64,000 bases of DNA from Plastoroseomonas arctica. GTDB lineage: Bacteria; Pseudomonadota; Alphaproteobacteria; Acetobacterales; Acetobacteraceae. The stretch is from NCBI RefSeq assembly GCF_018128965.1, contig NZ_JAAEDH010000003.1:124001-188000 (forward strand), in the 5' to 3' direction. The notes beneath the pieces were generated by a model. The model ran no database searches and was not told the DNA's origin. It saw only the letters and a program-made list of their open reading frames with translations. A program made the position numbers and the translations under genes. Within the stretch, counting starts at the first letter, position 1; each line of letters opens with the position of its first letter. Below are positions 8,747 through 17,358 of this stretch, in pieces.

Positions 8747-10074
8747 GCGCCGCGCGCCGCCCCGAATCGCACGGGCCGGCCGCGCGGTGTGCCCAGCACC
8801 GTGTCCTCGCGCATCGCAACGGCGCCACGCAGCACCACCATCATCGGCCACCCCGTCACGCGCTGCCCCGCAAAGGGCGTCCAGCCGCAGGGCGAGGCGA
8901 TCCAGCTATCCTCGATGGTGCGCGTCGCCGCCATGTCCACGATGGTGAAGTCGGCATCGTAGCCGGCGGCCAGCCGCCCTTTGCCCGTCGCGCCATAGAC
9001 CCGCGCAGGGCCGGCGCACATCAGATCCACCAGGCGCATCAGCGACAGCCGCCCGGCATTCACATGGTCGATCATCAGGGGTGCCAGCGTCTGCACGCCC
9101 GTCAGCCCCGCCGCCGTATCCGGCCAGGGCCTCTCCTTCGCCGCACGCGAATGCGGTGCGTGGTCGCTGCCGACCACATCCACCATGCCGTCGCGCACCG
9201 CGGCCCAGGCCGCCTCGCGGTGCCGCGCCTCGCGGATCGGCGGGTTCATCACCGCATAGCCCCCAAGCCGCTCATACGCTTCGTCGGTCTGCGACAGGTG
9301 GTTGACGAGCAGCTCGCAGGTCGCGACATCGCGGAAATCGCGCAGATAGCCGAGCTCCTCCGCGGTACTGACATGCAGGATATGCGCGGGCCGCCCAGTC
9401 TTCCGCGCCAACGCCATCAGCCGCCGCGTGCCCAGGAACGCCGCCTCCACGTCGCGCCAATCGGCGTGCATGATGTGCGGCATGCCCTTGGTGTAGTTGG
9501 GCTTGCGCGCCTGCAGGCGATACTCGTCTTCCGAATGATAGGCGATGCGCCGGCGCCCGCTGCGCATCGCGCGCTCCAGGCTTTCGTCATCCTCGATCAT
9601 CAGATCGCCGGTGGAAGACCCCGCGAAAATCTTGACCGCGCAGACATTCTCCTGCTGCTCCAGCATCGCGAGCTCGGGCGTGTTCGCGCGCGTGCCGCCG
9701 ACATACATGCCGACATCGCACCAAGCCTCGGCGCCGATCTGCGCGCGCTTGCGGTCGAGCTGGTCGCGCGAGGTGATGGAGGGCTGGGTATTGGGCATGT
9801 CGAACACCGCCGCCAAGCCGCCGAGCAGCGCCGCCTTCGTGCCCGTGGCCATCGTCTCCACCGCCGGATCGCCGGGGTCGCGCAGATGCACGTGCGGGTC
9901 GATCAGCCCGGGCAGCACATGAAGGTTGCGGCAATCCAGCGTCTCGTTCGCCTCGTCGGCGCGCAGGTCGCCCATGGCGACGATGCGGCCGTCGCGCACG
10001 CCGATGTCGAGGGTCTCGATGCCGCCAGGGGTGACACAGGCGCCGCCGCGCAGGATCAGGTCGTAATGGGCCAT
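8743..10074 (-). CDS. pyrC: dihydroorotase / amidohydrolase (class I PyrC type)
   Basis: This 443-residue cyclic amidohydrolase has metal ligands in 'GLIDPHVHLRDPG' (His61, His63), a carboxylated Lys at 148 in 'AVKIFAGSSTG', later His ligands around 'YHSEDE' and 'HILHVSTAEE', and the catalytic Asp in 'GSDHAPH'. The 'DMPNT' and 'APHS...KERPW' segments are those of dihydroorotase, which closes carbamoyl-aspartate to dihydroorotate in pyrimidine synthesis. Allantoinase or dihydropyrimidinase relatives are less likely but not excluded. It is followed, with overlap, by a nitroreductase. Confidence 0.85.
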   Translation of the reverse strand: MAHYDLILRGGACVTPGGIETLDIGVRDGRIVAMGDLRADEANETLDCRNLHVLPGLIDPHVHLRDPGDPAVETMATGTKAALLGGLAAVFDMPNTQPSITSRDQLDRKRAQIGAEAWCDVGMYVGGTRANTPELAMLEQQENVCAVKIFAGSSTGDLMIEDDESLERAMRSGRRRIAYHSEDEYRLQARKPNYTKGMPHIMHADWRDVEAAFLGTRRLMALARKTGRPAHILHVSTAEELGYLRDFRDVATCELLVNHLSQTDEAYERLGGYAVMNPPIREARHREAAWAAVRDGMVDVVGSDHAPHSRAAKERPWPDTAAGLTGVQTLAPLMIDHVNAGRLSLMRLVDLMCAGPARVYGATGKGRLAAGYDADFTIVDMAATRTIEDSWIASPCGWTPFAGQRVTGWPMMVVLRGAVAMREDTVLGTPRGRPVRFGAARGA

Positions 10075-10102
10075 CGAGTGGGTCTCCGTCGAAGCAGGTC
10101 GG

Positions 10103-10150
10103 AGAAAGAATTCCCCGAACCCCTTCTTTTATTTTTGGCTATGGGTGCGA
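10103..10150. repeat. single copy of an AT-rich dispersed intergenic repeat (copy A)
   Basis: In the divergent gap between pyrC and the O-antigen ligase gene, the segment AAAGAATTCCCCGAACCCC followed by TTCTTTTATTTTTGG and a GGGTGC-like end matches the two arms of the inverted repeat at 38.0-38.15 kb almost base for base. The low GC content stands out sharply against the surrounding DNA. Confidence 0.7.
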
Positions 10151-10196
10151 GGGGGAGAGTGGACGCCACGCCGCCCGGGCGCTAGTCCCGCGGCGC

Positions 10197-11390
10197 ATGG
10201 CCCCCACACACCCCCTCGCGCTTCTGCTGCTGGTGATGCCGGCGGCGAGCGTGCTGCAATTCCGCGCCATCGCGCCGCTGGCCATTGCGGCCCTCGTCGC
10301 TGTGGTCGTGATGGGGTGGCGCGTCGCCCGGCCAGGCGGGCCGGTGCTCTGGGCCGCGCTCGCGCTCGCCGGCTGGGGTGCGCTGAGCGCGACATGGGCC
10401 GTGGACCCCAAGCGCGCGCTGACCGAATCGCTGCTGCTCGGTGCATTCTTTGCGCTGGGTGCCGCTGCGGCGAGCGTCATCTCGCGCGCCGAGGCGTCGG
10501 CGCGGCACACGCTGCTGCGCTGGCTGGCCTTCGGGCTCGCCGGCGGCGTGCTCCTCGCGGCGCTGGACCATGCGACGGGCAATGCGGTGCGCGCCGCAGT
10601 GCGCGGGCTGCGCGAGCATGACATCACGCTGAGCTTTGGCCTGAAGCCGGCGATTACCGTTTTCGCCGTGCTGCTGCCGATCGCCATCGCGGCGCCCATG
10701 GCGGGATGGATGCGCGCGGTGCTGGCGCTGGCCAGCGTGGCCGTGGCGCTGTGGCTGCCGGCGGAGACCGCGAAGATCGCGATCATCGTGGGCGTGGCCG
10801 CCTATGGCATTGCATGGGTGCTGCCGCGCGCCACGCGCGTCGTGCTGGCGGCGGGCCTCGCGCTGGCGATCCTGGCGATGCCCGCGCTGCTGGGTGCGGC
10901 GTTGACCAGCGGAGCCACCGCCGGCTTCCTCCCCTTCTCCGCCGCGCATCGCGTCGTCATCTGGGATTTCGCCATGGCGCGCATCGGCGAGCGCCCGCTG
11001 CTGGGATGGGGGTTCGAATCGAGCCGTGCGATCCCCGGCGGCAAGGCCAATGCGACGCCGGCGACGCTCGACCGCCTCGGCGTCACCGATCCCGGCCAGC
11101 GCGCGCGCTTCGCGCTGCCCAATGCGGAAAGCCTGCCGCTGCACCCGCACAACGCGCCGCTGCAGCTGCGCCTGGAGATGGGCATCGTGGGCAGCGTGCT
11201 CGCGGCGCTGCTGGTGGCGCTGCTGGCGCTGCGCGCGGGCACGCCGTCTTCCATCGGCGCGCTCGCCGCCGCGGCGGTGGTCGGGTCGCTCAGCTACGGA
11301 CTGTGGCAGGGGTGGTGGATTGCGCTGCTGCTGGTGCTGATCGCGGCCACGCGCGCGCTACCCGCCGAGGGTCGCGAAGACATCGCCTGA
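10197..11390 (+). CDS. O-antigen ligase family membrane protein (WaaL/Wzy-type)
   Basis: This 397-residue protein is very rich in hydrophobic helices (about ten to twelve), with one larger loop holding 'LGWGFESSRAIPGG...LPLHPHNAPLQLRLEMGIVGS'. The H-N-x-x-L-x-L...E-x-G-x-x-G pattern in that loop is the hallmark of the O-antigen ligase/polymerase (Wzy_C) family. Such enzymes transfer or polymerise undecaprenyl-linked glycans at the periplasmic face. It converges on and overlaps by 33 bases the asparagine synthase-like gene on the other strand. Neighbouring glycosyltransferases support a lipopolysaccharide or exopolysaccharide role. Ligase versus polymerase cannot be decided. Confidence 0.78.
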   Translation: MAPTHPLALLLLVMPAASVLQFRAIAPLAIAALVAVVVMGWRVARPGGPVLWAALALAGWGALSATWAVDPKRALTESLLLGAFFALGAAAASVISRAEASARHTLLRWLAFGLAGGVLLAALDHATGNAVRAAVRGLREHDITLSFGLKPAITVFAVLLPIAIAAPMAGWMRAVLALASVAVALWLPAETAKIAIIVGVAAYGIAWVLPRATRVVLAAGLALAILAMPALLGAALTSGATAGFLPFSAAHRVVIWDFAMARIGERPLLGWGFESSRAIPGGKANATPATLDRLGVTDPGQRARFALPNAESLPLHPHNAPLQLRLEMGIVGSVLAALLVALLALRAGTPSSIGALAAAAVVGSLSYGLWQGWWIALLLVLIAATRALPAEGREDIA

Positions 11391-13112
11391 GACGTCGCGC
11401 CCCTCGATATGACGAGCGTGCCAAAGCGAATAGAACAGCAGGTGCCAGGCAGCGAAGCCCTCCCGCTTGCCGGCCGCCGCGCGGAACAGCGCCTCCACCC
11501 GGTCGGGCTTCGCGATCGCCGCCACGCCCGACTGGCGGGCGACGAGTTGGCCAAGGCGCGCGCCATCATCCTCGATCCAGGCGCCGATCGGGACGGTGAA
11601 TCCCTGCTTGGGGCGGAAGGGTTCGGATGCCGGGAAGTGCCGCTCCAGCCATCGGCGCAGTAAATACTTTCCCATATCGCGCTTCACCTTCAGGGCGTCG
11701 GGCAGGCGGAAGCCAGCGGTGGCAATGCCGACGTCGAGGAAGGGCGTGCGTCCTTCCACCGCATGCGCCATCAGGCAGCGGTCAAGCTTCTGCAGCAGGT
11801 CGTTCGGCAGCCAGTCGGCGACGTCGAGCGCCTGCGCGCCCTGCAGGCGGGAACGGCCGCCGGCGCCGGCCTCGACCTCGGCGGCCGCGATGCCGTCGCG
11901 CCAGCCGGTGGGCGGCTCGCGCAGCACGTCCAGCTTGTCGAAGGCGCCCTTGCCGCGCGGCGCCTTGCCACCCAGCCACCAGGGCCGCATGGCGCTGCGG
12001 TAGCGGCCATAGCCCCCAAATATCTCGTCGCCGCCCTCGCCGGAGAGCACCACCTTCACATCCTGCCGCGCGCGGCGCGCGAGGAACCAAGTGGGGATGA
12101 TGGCGTAGTCCGCCGCCGGGTCATCCATCGCGGCGACAATGGCCGGCAGGTGCTGCCAGACCATCGCGCGGGTGATGCCGATGGTGACGTGCTCCGCACC
12201 CGCGGCGCGGGCGGCGCGCGTCGCGGCCTCGCGCTCATCCGCCGCGCCGGCGCTCTCGAAGCCGGCGGTATAGGCCAGCACCGGGCGCGTGTTCAGCCGC
12301 GCCATCATCGCTAGGATCGCCGCGCTGTCGGTGCCGCCCGAGAGGAACATCCCGTAGGGCACGTCGCTGCGCTGGTGCAGGTCCACGCTTTCCGCCAACG
12401 CCGTGTCGAGACGCGTGAGAGCCTCTGCTTCCTCAATCACCTCCGGCGGACCTTCGGGCAGTGCCGCGCGGCGGTGGCGCTCCACGATGCGGCCATCGGC
12501 AATGGCGATGGTCTCGCCCGGCAGCAGCCTGGTGATGCCGCGGAAGATGGTGTCGGCGCCTGTGGTGAATTGCGATTGCAGCAGCTCGTTCAGCCGCCCG
12601 CCATCGATCAGGGGTGCCACGATCCCGGCATCAAGCAGCGCACGCGGCTCGGAGGCAAACGCGATGCCGCCATCAAACTCGGCGATGTAGAGCGGCTTTA
12701 TCCCGAAGGGGTCGCGCGCCAGCAGCAACCGGCGTGCGGTGGGGTCGTGCAGCGCGATGGCGTACATCCCGCGCAGCGCATCGGCGAAGCGGATGCCGTC
12801 GCGCCGGTACAGGTGCAGCGGCGGCTCGCAATCGGATTGCGTGATGCACTGGAACTGATTGTCGCGCTTCAGCTCGCGGTAATTGTAGATCTCGCCATTG
12901 CCGACCAGCGCGACAGCGCCGGCGAATAGCGGCTGGTCGCCGGTGACCAGGTCGATGATGGCGAGGCGCGTATGCGCGAGCGCGACATTGCCATTGACGT
13001 GCTGCCCCGCGCCATCCGGACCGCGATGGGCCAGCGCACGGTTCATTGCCTCCAGCACGGCCGGGTCCGGCGTGGCGCCGGCGCGCAGCATGAGGCCGGC
13101 GATTCCGCACAT
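11358..13112 (-). CDS. asnB: glutamine-hydrolysing asparagine synthase-like amidotransferase
   Basis: This 584-residue protein starts MCGIAGLM, so after Met removal Cys becomes the N-terminal nucleophile of the class II glutaminase domain; 'RGPDGAG', 'LAHTRLAIIDL' and 'GNGEIYNYREL' follow. The C-terminal synthetase domain has the PP-loop SGGTDSAAI and 'SGEGGDEIFGGYGRY'. In surface-glycan clusters such AsnB homologues often amidate sugar acids rather than making free asparagine; the position between an O-antigen ligase and three glycosyltransferases makes that likely here (inference). Its ATG shares one base with the stop of the upstream glycosyltransferase, and it overlaps the convergent ligase gene by 33 bases. 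Confidence 0.88.
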   Translation of the reverse strand: MCGIAGLMLRAGATPDPAVLEAMNRALAHRGPDGAGQHVNGNVALAHTRLAIIDLVTGDQPLFAGAVALVGNGEIYNYRELKRDNQFQCITQSDCEPPLHLYRRDGIRFADALRGMYAIALHDPTARRLLLARDPFGIKPLYIAEFDGGIAFASEPRALLDAGIVAPLIDGGRLNELLQSQFTTGADTIFRGITRLLPGETIAIADGRIVERHRRAALPEGPPEVIEEAEALTRLDTALAESVDLHQRSDVPYGMFLSGGTDSAAILAMMARLNTRPVLAYTAGFESAGAADEREAATRAARAAGAEHVTIGITRAMVWQHLPAIVAAMDDPAADYAIIPTWFLARRARQDVKVVLSGEGGDEIFGGYGRYRSAMRPWWLGGKAPRGKGAFDKLDVLREPPTGWRDGIAAAEVEAGAGGRSRLQGAQALDVADWLPNDLLQKLDRCLMAHAVEGRTPFLDVGIATAGFRLPDALKVKRDMGKYLLRRWLERHFPASEPFRPKQGFTVPIGAWIEDDGARLGQLVARQSGVAAIAKPDRVEALFRAAAGKREGFAAWHLLFYSLWHARHIEGRDVSGDVFATLGG

Positions 13113-14128
13113 CAGCGCGCGACCCCCGCGAGGAAGGCCCGCCATTGCGCGACGACCGGCGCCTGCGCGTGATGCGTCTCGAATTCGACGCGCCCGGCCG
13201 CAGCGAGTTGTGTCGCGCCCGCCGGGTCGGTGATGAGCGACGCGATGGCGGCGGACAGCGCATCCGCGTCACCCACCGGCACCAGCAGGCCGGTCTGCCC
13301 GTCGGCGATCACCTCGCGCGGGCCATCGGCGGCAGCGGCCACGATCGGGCGTGACGCGGAAAACGCCTCCAGCACGACGTTGCCGAGCGGCTCGTGATGC
13401 GAGGGGCAGACGAAGATGTCGCAGCCGGCGAGCATCGCGCCGCGATCCTCCCGCCAGCCCAGAAAGTTCACACGCTGCGCAACGCCGAGCGAGGCCGCCA
13501 ACGCCTCCAGCGCCGCGCGCTCCGGCCCTTCGCCGGCCAGCGAGAGATGCGCCTCGGGCAGGGCTGGCATCGCTCGCAGTAGCGTGGAAAATCCCTTGTT
13601 GGCGTGCAGCCGGCCCATCGCCAGCAGCCGCACCTTGCCTGCCAAAGGCGCTGGCGCAATGCCGGCGAAATCCTCGACGAAATTTGGTACCATATGCGCG
13701 CGCTCGACGGGCCAGCCCTCCCGCACCAGCCAGTCGCAGATGCCGCGCGTGTTGCCCACGAGATGGTCGAAGCCGGCATAGTATTTCAGGTCGTAATACC
13801 CCCCGAGGCGGCCCACCAGCGGCGCCCGGCGCGGCGCCGGCCAGGCGCGCGCGCAGTACCGCGCGGCGCGGTTCATCCAGGCCAGCACCACATCGGGCGC
13901 GAAGCCATCCACCGATGCGCGCAGCCGCCGCGTCGTGGTGACGTCGAACACGCCGCCAAAGCCCAACTGTACCGGCGCAAGCGCCCCGAGCAGCGTGGCG
14001 CGCCGCGGATCGGCGCGGAACACCGGCAGCACCGCATCGCCGGCGCCATGCAAGGCGAGCGTCAGGCGTTCATAAAAGGCTTCCGCCCCGCCCATCGCCG
14101 CGCCCGCCATGACCTGCGCCACCCTCAC
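13112..14128 (-). CDS. glycosyltransferase family 4 protein
   Basis: This 338-residue GT-B fold glycosyltransferase has an N-terminal 'VRVAQVMAGAAMGGAEAFYERL' with the Gly-rich acceptor loop, a C-terminal donor domain beginning 'VRLLAMGRLHANKGF', and the E-x7-E element 'EPLGNVVLEAFSASRPIVA'. The start is taken as GTG 14128, preceded by GGGG at proper spacing and ten bases after the upstream stop; longer frames would run back through the upstream gene. It is part of a minus-strand run with overlapping ends (GT9, GT2, GT4, asnB). It should build a surface glycan from a nucleotide sugar; donor and linkage unknown. Confidence 0.87.
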   Translation of the reverse strand: MRVAQVMAGAAMGGAEAFYERLTLALHGAGDAVLPVFRADPRRATLLGALAPVQLGFGGVFDVTTTRRLRASVDGFAPDVVLAWMNRAARYCARAWPAPRRAPLVGRLGGYYDLKYYAGFDHLVGNTRGICDWLVREGWPVERAHMVPNFVEDFAGIAPAPLAGKVRLLAMGRLHANKGFSTLLRAMPALPEAHLSLAGEGPERAALEALAASLGVAQRVNFLGWREDRGAMLAGCDIFVCPSHHEPLGNVVLEAFSASRPIVAAAADGPREVIADGQTGLLVPVGDADALSAAIASLITDPAGATQLAAAGRVEFETHHAQAPVVAQWRAFLAGVAR

Positions 14129-14138
14129 ACGAGCCCCA

Positions 14139-14903
14139 TCATTCGCGATGCTTCTCGGGTTCGAGTCGCGCCTTGAGGTAGGAGAGAAGAGGGAAGGCCC
14201 CGGTGCAGAAGGCGAGCAGCACGCCCCAGGCACCCTCGCGATAGCCGCGCCGCCCGACATAGCTCTTCCACGCCCGGCTGAAGAACCGCCGCACATTGCC
14301 GCGCAGCGTGCCGATATCGCCCGCCGCGATCAGGTCGCGCGCCTTGGCCGTCGAGTAGCTGTCGAGCCGGCGCAGCATGTCCGTGATGTCGCGGTCCACC
14401 AGGTGGACCAGCGCACCGCGCGTGATCTTCGGTCCCTGTGTGCCGGTCCAGTCGAGCCCGGGATGCACCCGCTGCATCCGCCACCGCTTCGCACCCTTGC
14501 GGAACAGGCCGGGGACGGAGGTGGTCCCAAAGCTGCCGGCCCAGCCGAAGCGGATCAGCCGCTCGCCCACGTAATTGTCCTTGGGCACCTGGTGCCAGGC
14601 GAAGGGGCTGGTCGCGATGGTCTCGCGCACGGCGGTCGCAAGCTCGGGCGAAACGCGCTCATCGGCGTCCACCTCCAGGATCCACTCGCCGGTGCAGGCT
14701 TCGATGCCCGCGTTGCGGCGCGCACCCTCCATCGCCCAGGCACCTTCGAGCACCCGCGCCCCGGCCGCGCGTCCGATCTCCGCCGAGCCATCCGTCGTGC
14801 GGTCGAGCACAACCAAAATCTCGTCGGCGAAGGCGAGCGAGATCAGGCAATCCGGCAGCCGCGCTTCCTCGTTGCGGGCGACGACCAGGGCCGAGAGCTT
14901 CAT
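14139..14903 (-). CDS. glycosyltransferase family 2 protein (WaaE/KdtX-like)
   Basis: This 254-residue GT-A glycosyltransferase starts MKLSALVVARNEEARLPDCL, with the donor-binding 'ADEILVVLDRTTDGSAEIG' and the metal-binding 'EVDADERVSPEL'. The C-terminal Arg/Lys/aromatic-rich part ('RRFFSRAWKSYVGRRGYREG') resembles the lipopolysaccharide-core beta-glucosyltransferases of the WaaE/KdtX group. The protein probably associates peripherally with the inner membrane. Its ATG overlaps the stop of the GT9 gene (ATGA), so it follows that gene in one operon. Confidence 0.86.
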   Translation of the reverse strand: MKLSALVVARNEEARLPDCLISLAFADEILVVLDRTTDGSAEIGRAAGARVLEGAWAMEGARRNAGIEACTGEWILEVDADERVSPELATAVRETIATSPFAWHQVPKDNYVGERLIRFGWAGSFGTTSVPGLFRKGAKRWRMQRVHPGLDWTGTQGPKITRGALVHLVDRDITDMLRRLDSYSTAKARDLIAAGDIGTLRGNVRRFFSRAWKSYVGRRGYREGAWGVLLAFCTGAFPLLSYLKARLEPEKHRE

Positions 14904-15808
14904 GCCGGCACCAGCAGCCGCGCGATCGCGGCCTCCACTTTCTCCACCGGCAGCGCGTCCATCGGCGCCGCGCCCGGCGGCCCATCGGCCAGCACCGCCA
15001 CGGCGCGCGGCCCGACCGGGCCGTATTCGCTGGCTGGCGTCGGCCCGAACAGGCCGATGGTCGGCGCGCCGGCGGCCGCGGCCAGGTGCATCAGCCCGGA
15101 ATCATTGCCCACGAACAGCGCAGCCCGTGCGAGCAGCGCCGCGCATTCGGGGAGCGTCAGCGCGCCCACGCCATCGATCGCGCCGGGGATCGCCGCCAGC
15201 ACCGGCGCGGCCAGTGCCCGCTCCTGCGCGCCTGGCCCCGCGAGCACCACGCAGCTGGCGCCCGGCATGGCGCCGCCGCGCCCGGTCAGCGCCTCGAACA
15301 GCGCGACGAAGCGGGAGGCCGGCCAGACCTTGTCGTTCCAGTTCGCCGAGGGGCCGAGCACGATGAAGGGCAGGCCGGGCGGCACCAACGCCGCGGCGCG
15401 GGCGCTGTCCTCCGCGGCGAACCAGGCCACCGGGCGCGGCGGCGGGTCGATCCGCAGCAGGGCGGCCAAGTGCCCCAGCCGGTGCCCGGGATGGCGCCCG
15501 CCGCGGGCGATGAAGCGCCTGGCCGTCGGCACCAGGAAGGCCAGCGCCGAGGCGCGCAAATCCACCACCAAATCCCACCAGGTGAACGCCACCTGCCGCC
15601 ACAGCCCAAGCCAGTGCCGGCCATAGGGCTTCTTCACAAGGGTGATGGTGCGGTCGCGCCGCGGCATGCGCGCGAAGACGCCCTCCGCCACCGCGCCGCA
15701 GGCGATGGTGAACCGCGCCGTCGGGTATTGCCGCAGCAAATGGTCGAGCAAGGCCGTGGACAGCACCGCGTCGCCGATTCGGGTCGAGGAGATGAACAGG
15801 ATGCGCAC
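14900..15808 (-). CDS. glycosyltransferase family 9 (heptosyltransferase-like)
   Basis: This 302-residue protein starts at GTG 15808 as VRILFISSTRIGDAVLSTALLDHLL, the classic beginning of ADP-heptose:LPS heptosyltransferases with the catalytic Asp in 'RIGDAV'. The C-terminal donor part has 'FIVLGPSANWNDKVWP' and 'LFVGNDSGLMHLAAAAGAPTIGLFGPT'. It should transfer heptose or a related sugar to the lipopolysaccharide core on the cytoplasmic face. Longer in-frame extensions upstream would overlap the divergent ygfZ gene and look non-coding. It is the first gene of the minus-strand glycan run. Confidence 0.87.
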   Translation of the reverse strand: MRILFISSTRIGDAVLSTALLDHLLRQYPTARFTIACGAVAEGVFARMPRRDRTITLVKKPYGRHWLGLWRQVAFTWWDLVVDLRASALAFLVPTARRFIARGGRHPGHRLGHLAALLRIDPPPRPVAWFAAEDSARAAALVPPGLPFIVLGPSANWNDKVWPASRFVALFEALTGRGGAMPGASCVVLAGPGAQERALAAPVLAAIPGAIDGVGALTLPECAALLARAALFVGNDSGLMHLAAAAGAPTIGLFGPTPASEYGPVGPRAVAVLADGPPGAAPMDALPVEKVEAAIARLLVPA

Positions 15809-15880
15809 GGCAGCGCGCTTAGCATGGGCCAGCCGCCTTGGGCAGTTGCACCGGGCCAGCCGCGGCCACACATGCCCCCC

Positions 15881-16693
15881 ATGCCGATCGCCCATCTCCC
15901 CAATCGCGCCGTGATCGAGGTGAGCGGCGATGATCGCGTGTCCTTCCTCCAGGGCCTCGTGTCCAACGACGTGGCGCTCGCCGCGCCTGGACGGGCGGTC
16001 TTCGCCGCGTTGCTGACGCCGCAGGGCAAGTGGATCGCGGATTTCTTCATCCTCAGCGATGGCGAGCGCCTGCTGCTGGACACCGAGGCGGCCGGGGCGG
16101 CGCCCCTGGTCCAGCGCCTGTCGCGCTTCCGTCTTCGCGCCAAGGTGGCCCTGCGGGTCGCTGGGGAATTCGCCGTTCATGCGGGCTGGGGCGGCGCCGC
16201 GGCCCCCCCGGACACGCTCGCCGCGCCCGACCCGCGCGCGCCGGCGGCGGGGATCCGCATCCTCGCCACCTTACCTGTCGCGACCGATGCCGGGCCGGGG
16301 GATTGGGACGCCCACCGCCTGGCGCTCGGCCTGCCCGAGGCCGCAGACATGGAGCCTGAGCAGACCGTGCTGCTGGAAGCGGGGTTCGACGCCATGGAGG
16401 GCATTTCCTGGACCAAGGGCTGCTACATGGGCCAGGAGCTGACTGCCCGGACCCGCTATCGCGGCCTGCTGAAGCGCCGCCTGGTGCCGGTGGCGATCGA
16501 GGGCGCGCTTCCGCCGCACGGCACCCCGATCCTGGACGCGGATGGCCTGGGCCAGGGCGAAATGCGCAGCGGGCGCGGCGCGCGGGGCATCGCGCTGCTG
16601 CGGATCGCCGCGCTGGACGGGCGGGCGCTTTCGGCCGCGGACGCCGTCCTCCGGCCCGTGCTGCCCGAACCGGCGCTCGGCCCGGAAGGCTGA
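15881..16693 (+). CDS. ygfZ: folate-binding YgfZ/GcvT-like protein for Fe-S cluster maintenance
   Basis: This 270-residue protein starts MPIAHLPNRAVIEVSGDDRVSFLQGLVSNDV and contains the signature 'KGCYMGQELTART' (K-G-C-Y-x-G-Q-E), whose Cys is characteristic of YgfZ/IBA57. The family resembles the folate-binding GcvT fold and helps repair or assemble certain Fe-S proteins such as radical-SAM enzymes. An in-frame ATG nine bases upstream (15872) is also possible. It is divergent from the GT9 gene and followed by a tRNA gene. Confidence 0.9.
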   Translation: MPIAHLPNRAVIEVSGDDRVSFLQGLVSNDVALAAPGRAVFAALLTPQGKWIADFFILSDGERLLLDTEAAGAAPLVQRLSRFRLRAKVALRVAGEFAVHAGWGGAAAPPDTLAAPDPRAPAAGIRILATLPVATDAGPGDWDAHRLALGLPEAADMEPEQTVLLEAGFDAMEGISWTKGCYMGQELTARTRYRGLLKRRLVPVAIEGALPPHGTPILDADGLGQGEMRSGRGARGIALLRIAALDGRALSAADAVLRPVLPEPALGPEG

Positions 16694-16753
16694 GGCAGTG
16701 GGCCCTTGGCCTCGCCCGGTCTCCCGCGCTAGACGTTTCGCATCGCAGCCTGT

Positions 16754-16838
16754 GCGGGCGTGGTGGAACTGGTAGACGCGCCGGACTCAAAATCCGGTTC
16801 CGAAAGGAGTGTCGGTTCGATTCCGACCGCCCGCACCA
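16754..16838 (+). tRNA. tRNA-Leu (anticodon CAA)
   Basis: This is an 85-base class II tRNA. The acceptor stem GCGGGCG (16754-16760) pairs with CGCCCGC (16828-16834), followed by A and an encoded CCA (16836-16838). The anticodon stem CCGGA/TCCGG (16781-16785, 16793-16797) encloses the loop CTCAAAA with anticodon CAA at 16788-16790. A variable arm and the T-loop GTTCGATTC follow. It reads UUG. Confidence 0.96.
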
Positions 16839-16860
16839 CCTCCTCAACGAGGTTCGGCCA

Positions 16861-17271
16861 ATGACCCAGGAAAATGCCTCCGATCTGATCGACGCCGCGA
16901 TCGCCGCCATCGGCGATTGGCGCGGGGCGACGCTCGCCCGCATGCGGGCCCTCATCCGCCAGGCCGAACCGGCCATTGTCGAGACGGTGAAGTGGCGCAA
17001 GCCGACCAACCCGGCGGGCGTGCCGGTGTGGGAGCGCGACGGCATCCTGTGCACCGGCGGCGTCTTCAAGGACAAGGTGAAGATCACCTTCGGCAAGGGC
17101 GCCAAGCTCGCCGACCCGTCGGGGCTGTTCAATGCCAGCCTCGAGGGCAACGCGATGCGCGCCATCGACCTGGCTGAAGGTGAGCAGGTGGATGAGCAGG
17201 CCTTTGCGGCGCTGGTCCGCGCCGCCGTCGCGCTGAACGCGGCGGACAAGGTGAAAGCCAAGAAACGCTAG
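16861..17271 (+). CDS. DUF1801 domain protein
   Basis: This 136-residue soluble protein starts MTQENASDLIDAAIAAIGDW and contains the DUF1801-type core: 'ETVKWRKPTNPAGVPVWERDG', then 'GVFKDKVKITFGKGAKL', then 'GNAMRAIDL'. The fold is YdhG/YdeI-like; biochemical function is not established for the family. It begins 22 bases after the tRNA-Leu and ends in a Lys-rich tail. Length is normal and the ATG start is unambiguous. Confidence 0.82.
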   Translation: MTQENASDLIDAAIAAIGDWRGATLARMRALIRQAEPAIVETVKWRKPTNPAGVPVWERDGILCTGGVFKDKVKITFGKGAKLADPSGLFNASLEGNAMRAIDLAEGEQVDEQAFAALVRAAVALNAADKVKAKKR

Positions 17272-17358
17272 GCGCCCGGCCCTGGCGCCCATGGCCATGG
17301 GGCCATAGGCTCGGGCGGGCCAGCCCCTTTCGCCAAGCCAGGCAATGGAGGACGCGCC

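Noticed and set aside
16754-16838. tRNA-Leu as an integration site
   Set aside because: No direct repeat of the tRNA 3' end and no integrase nearby; flanking genes look native.
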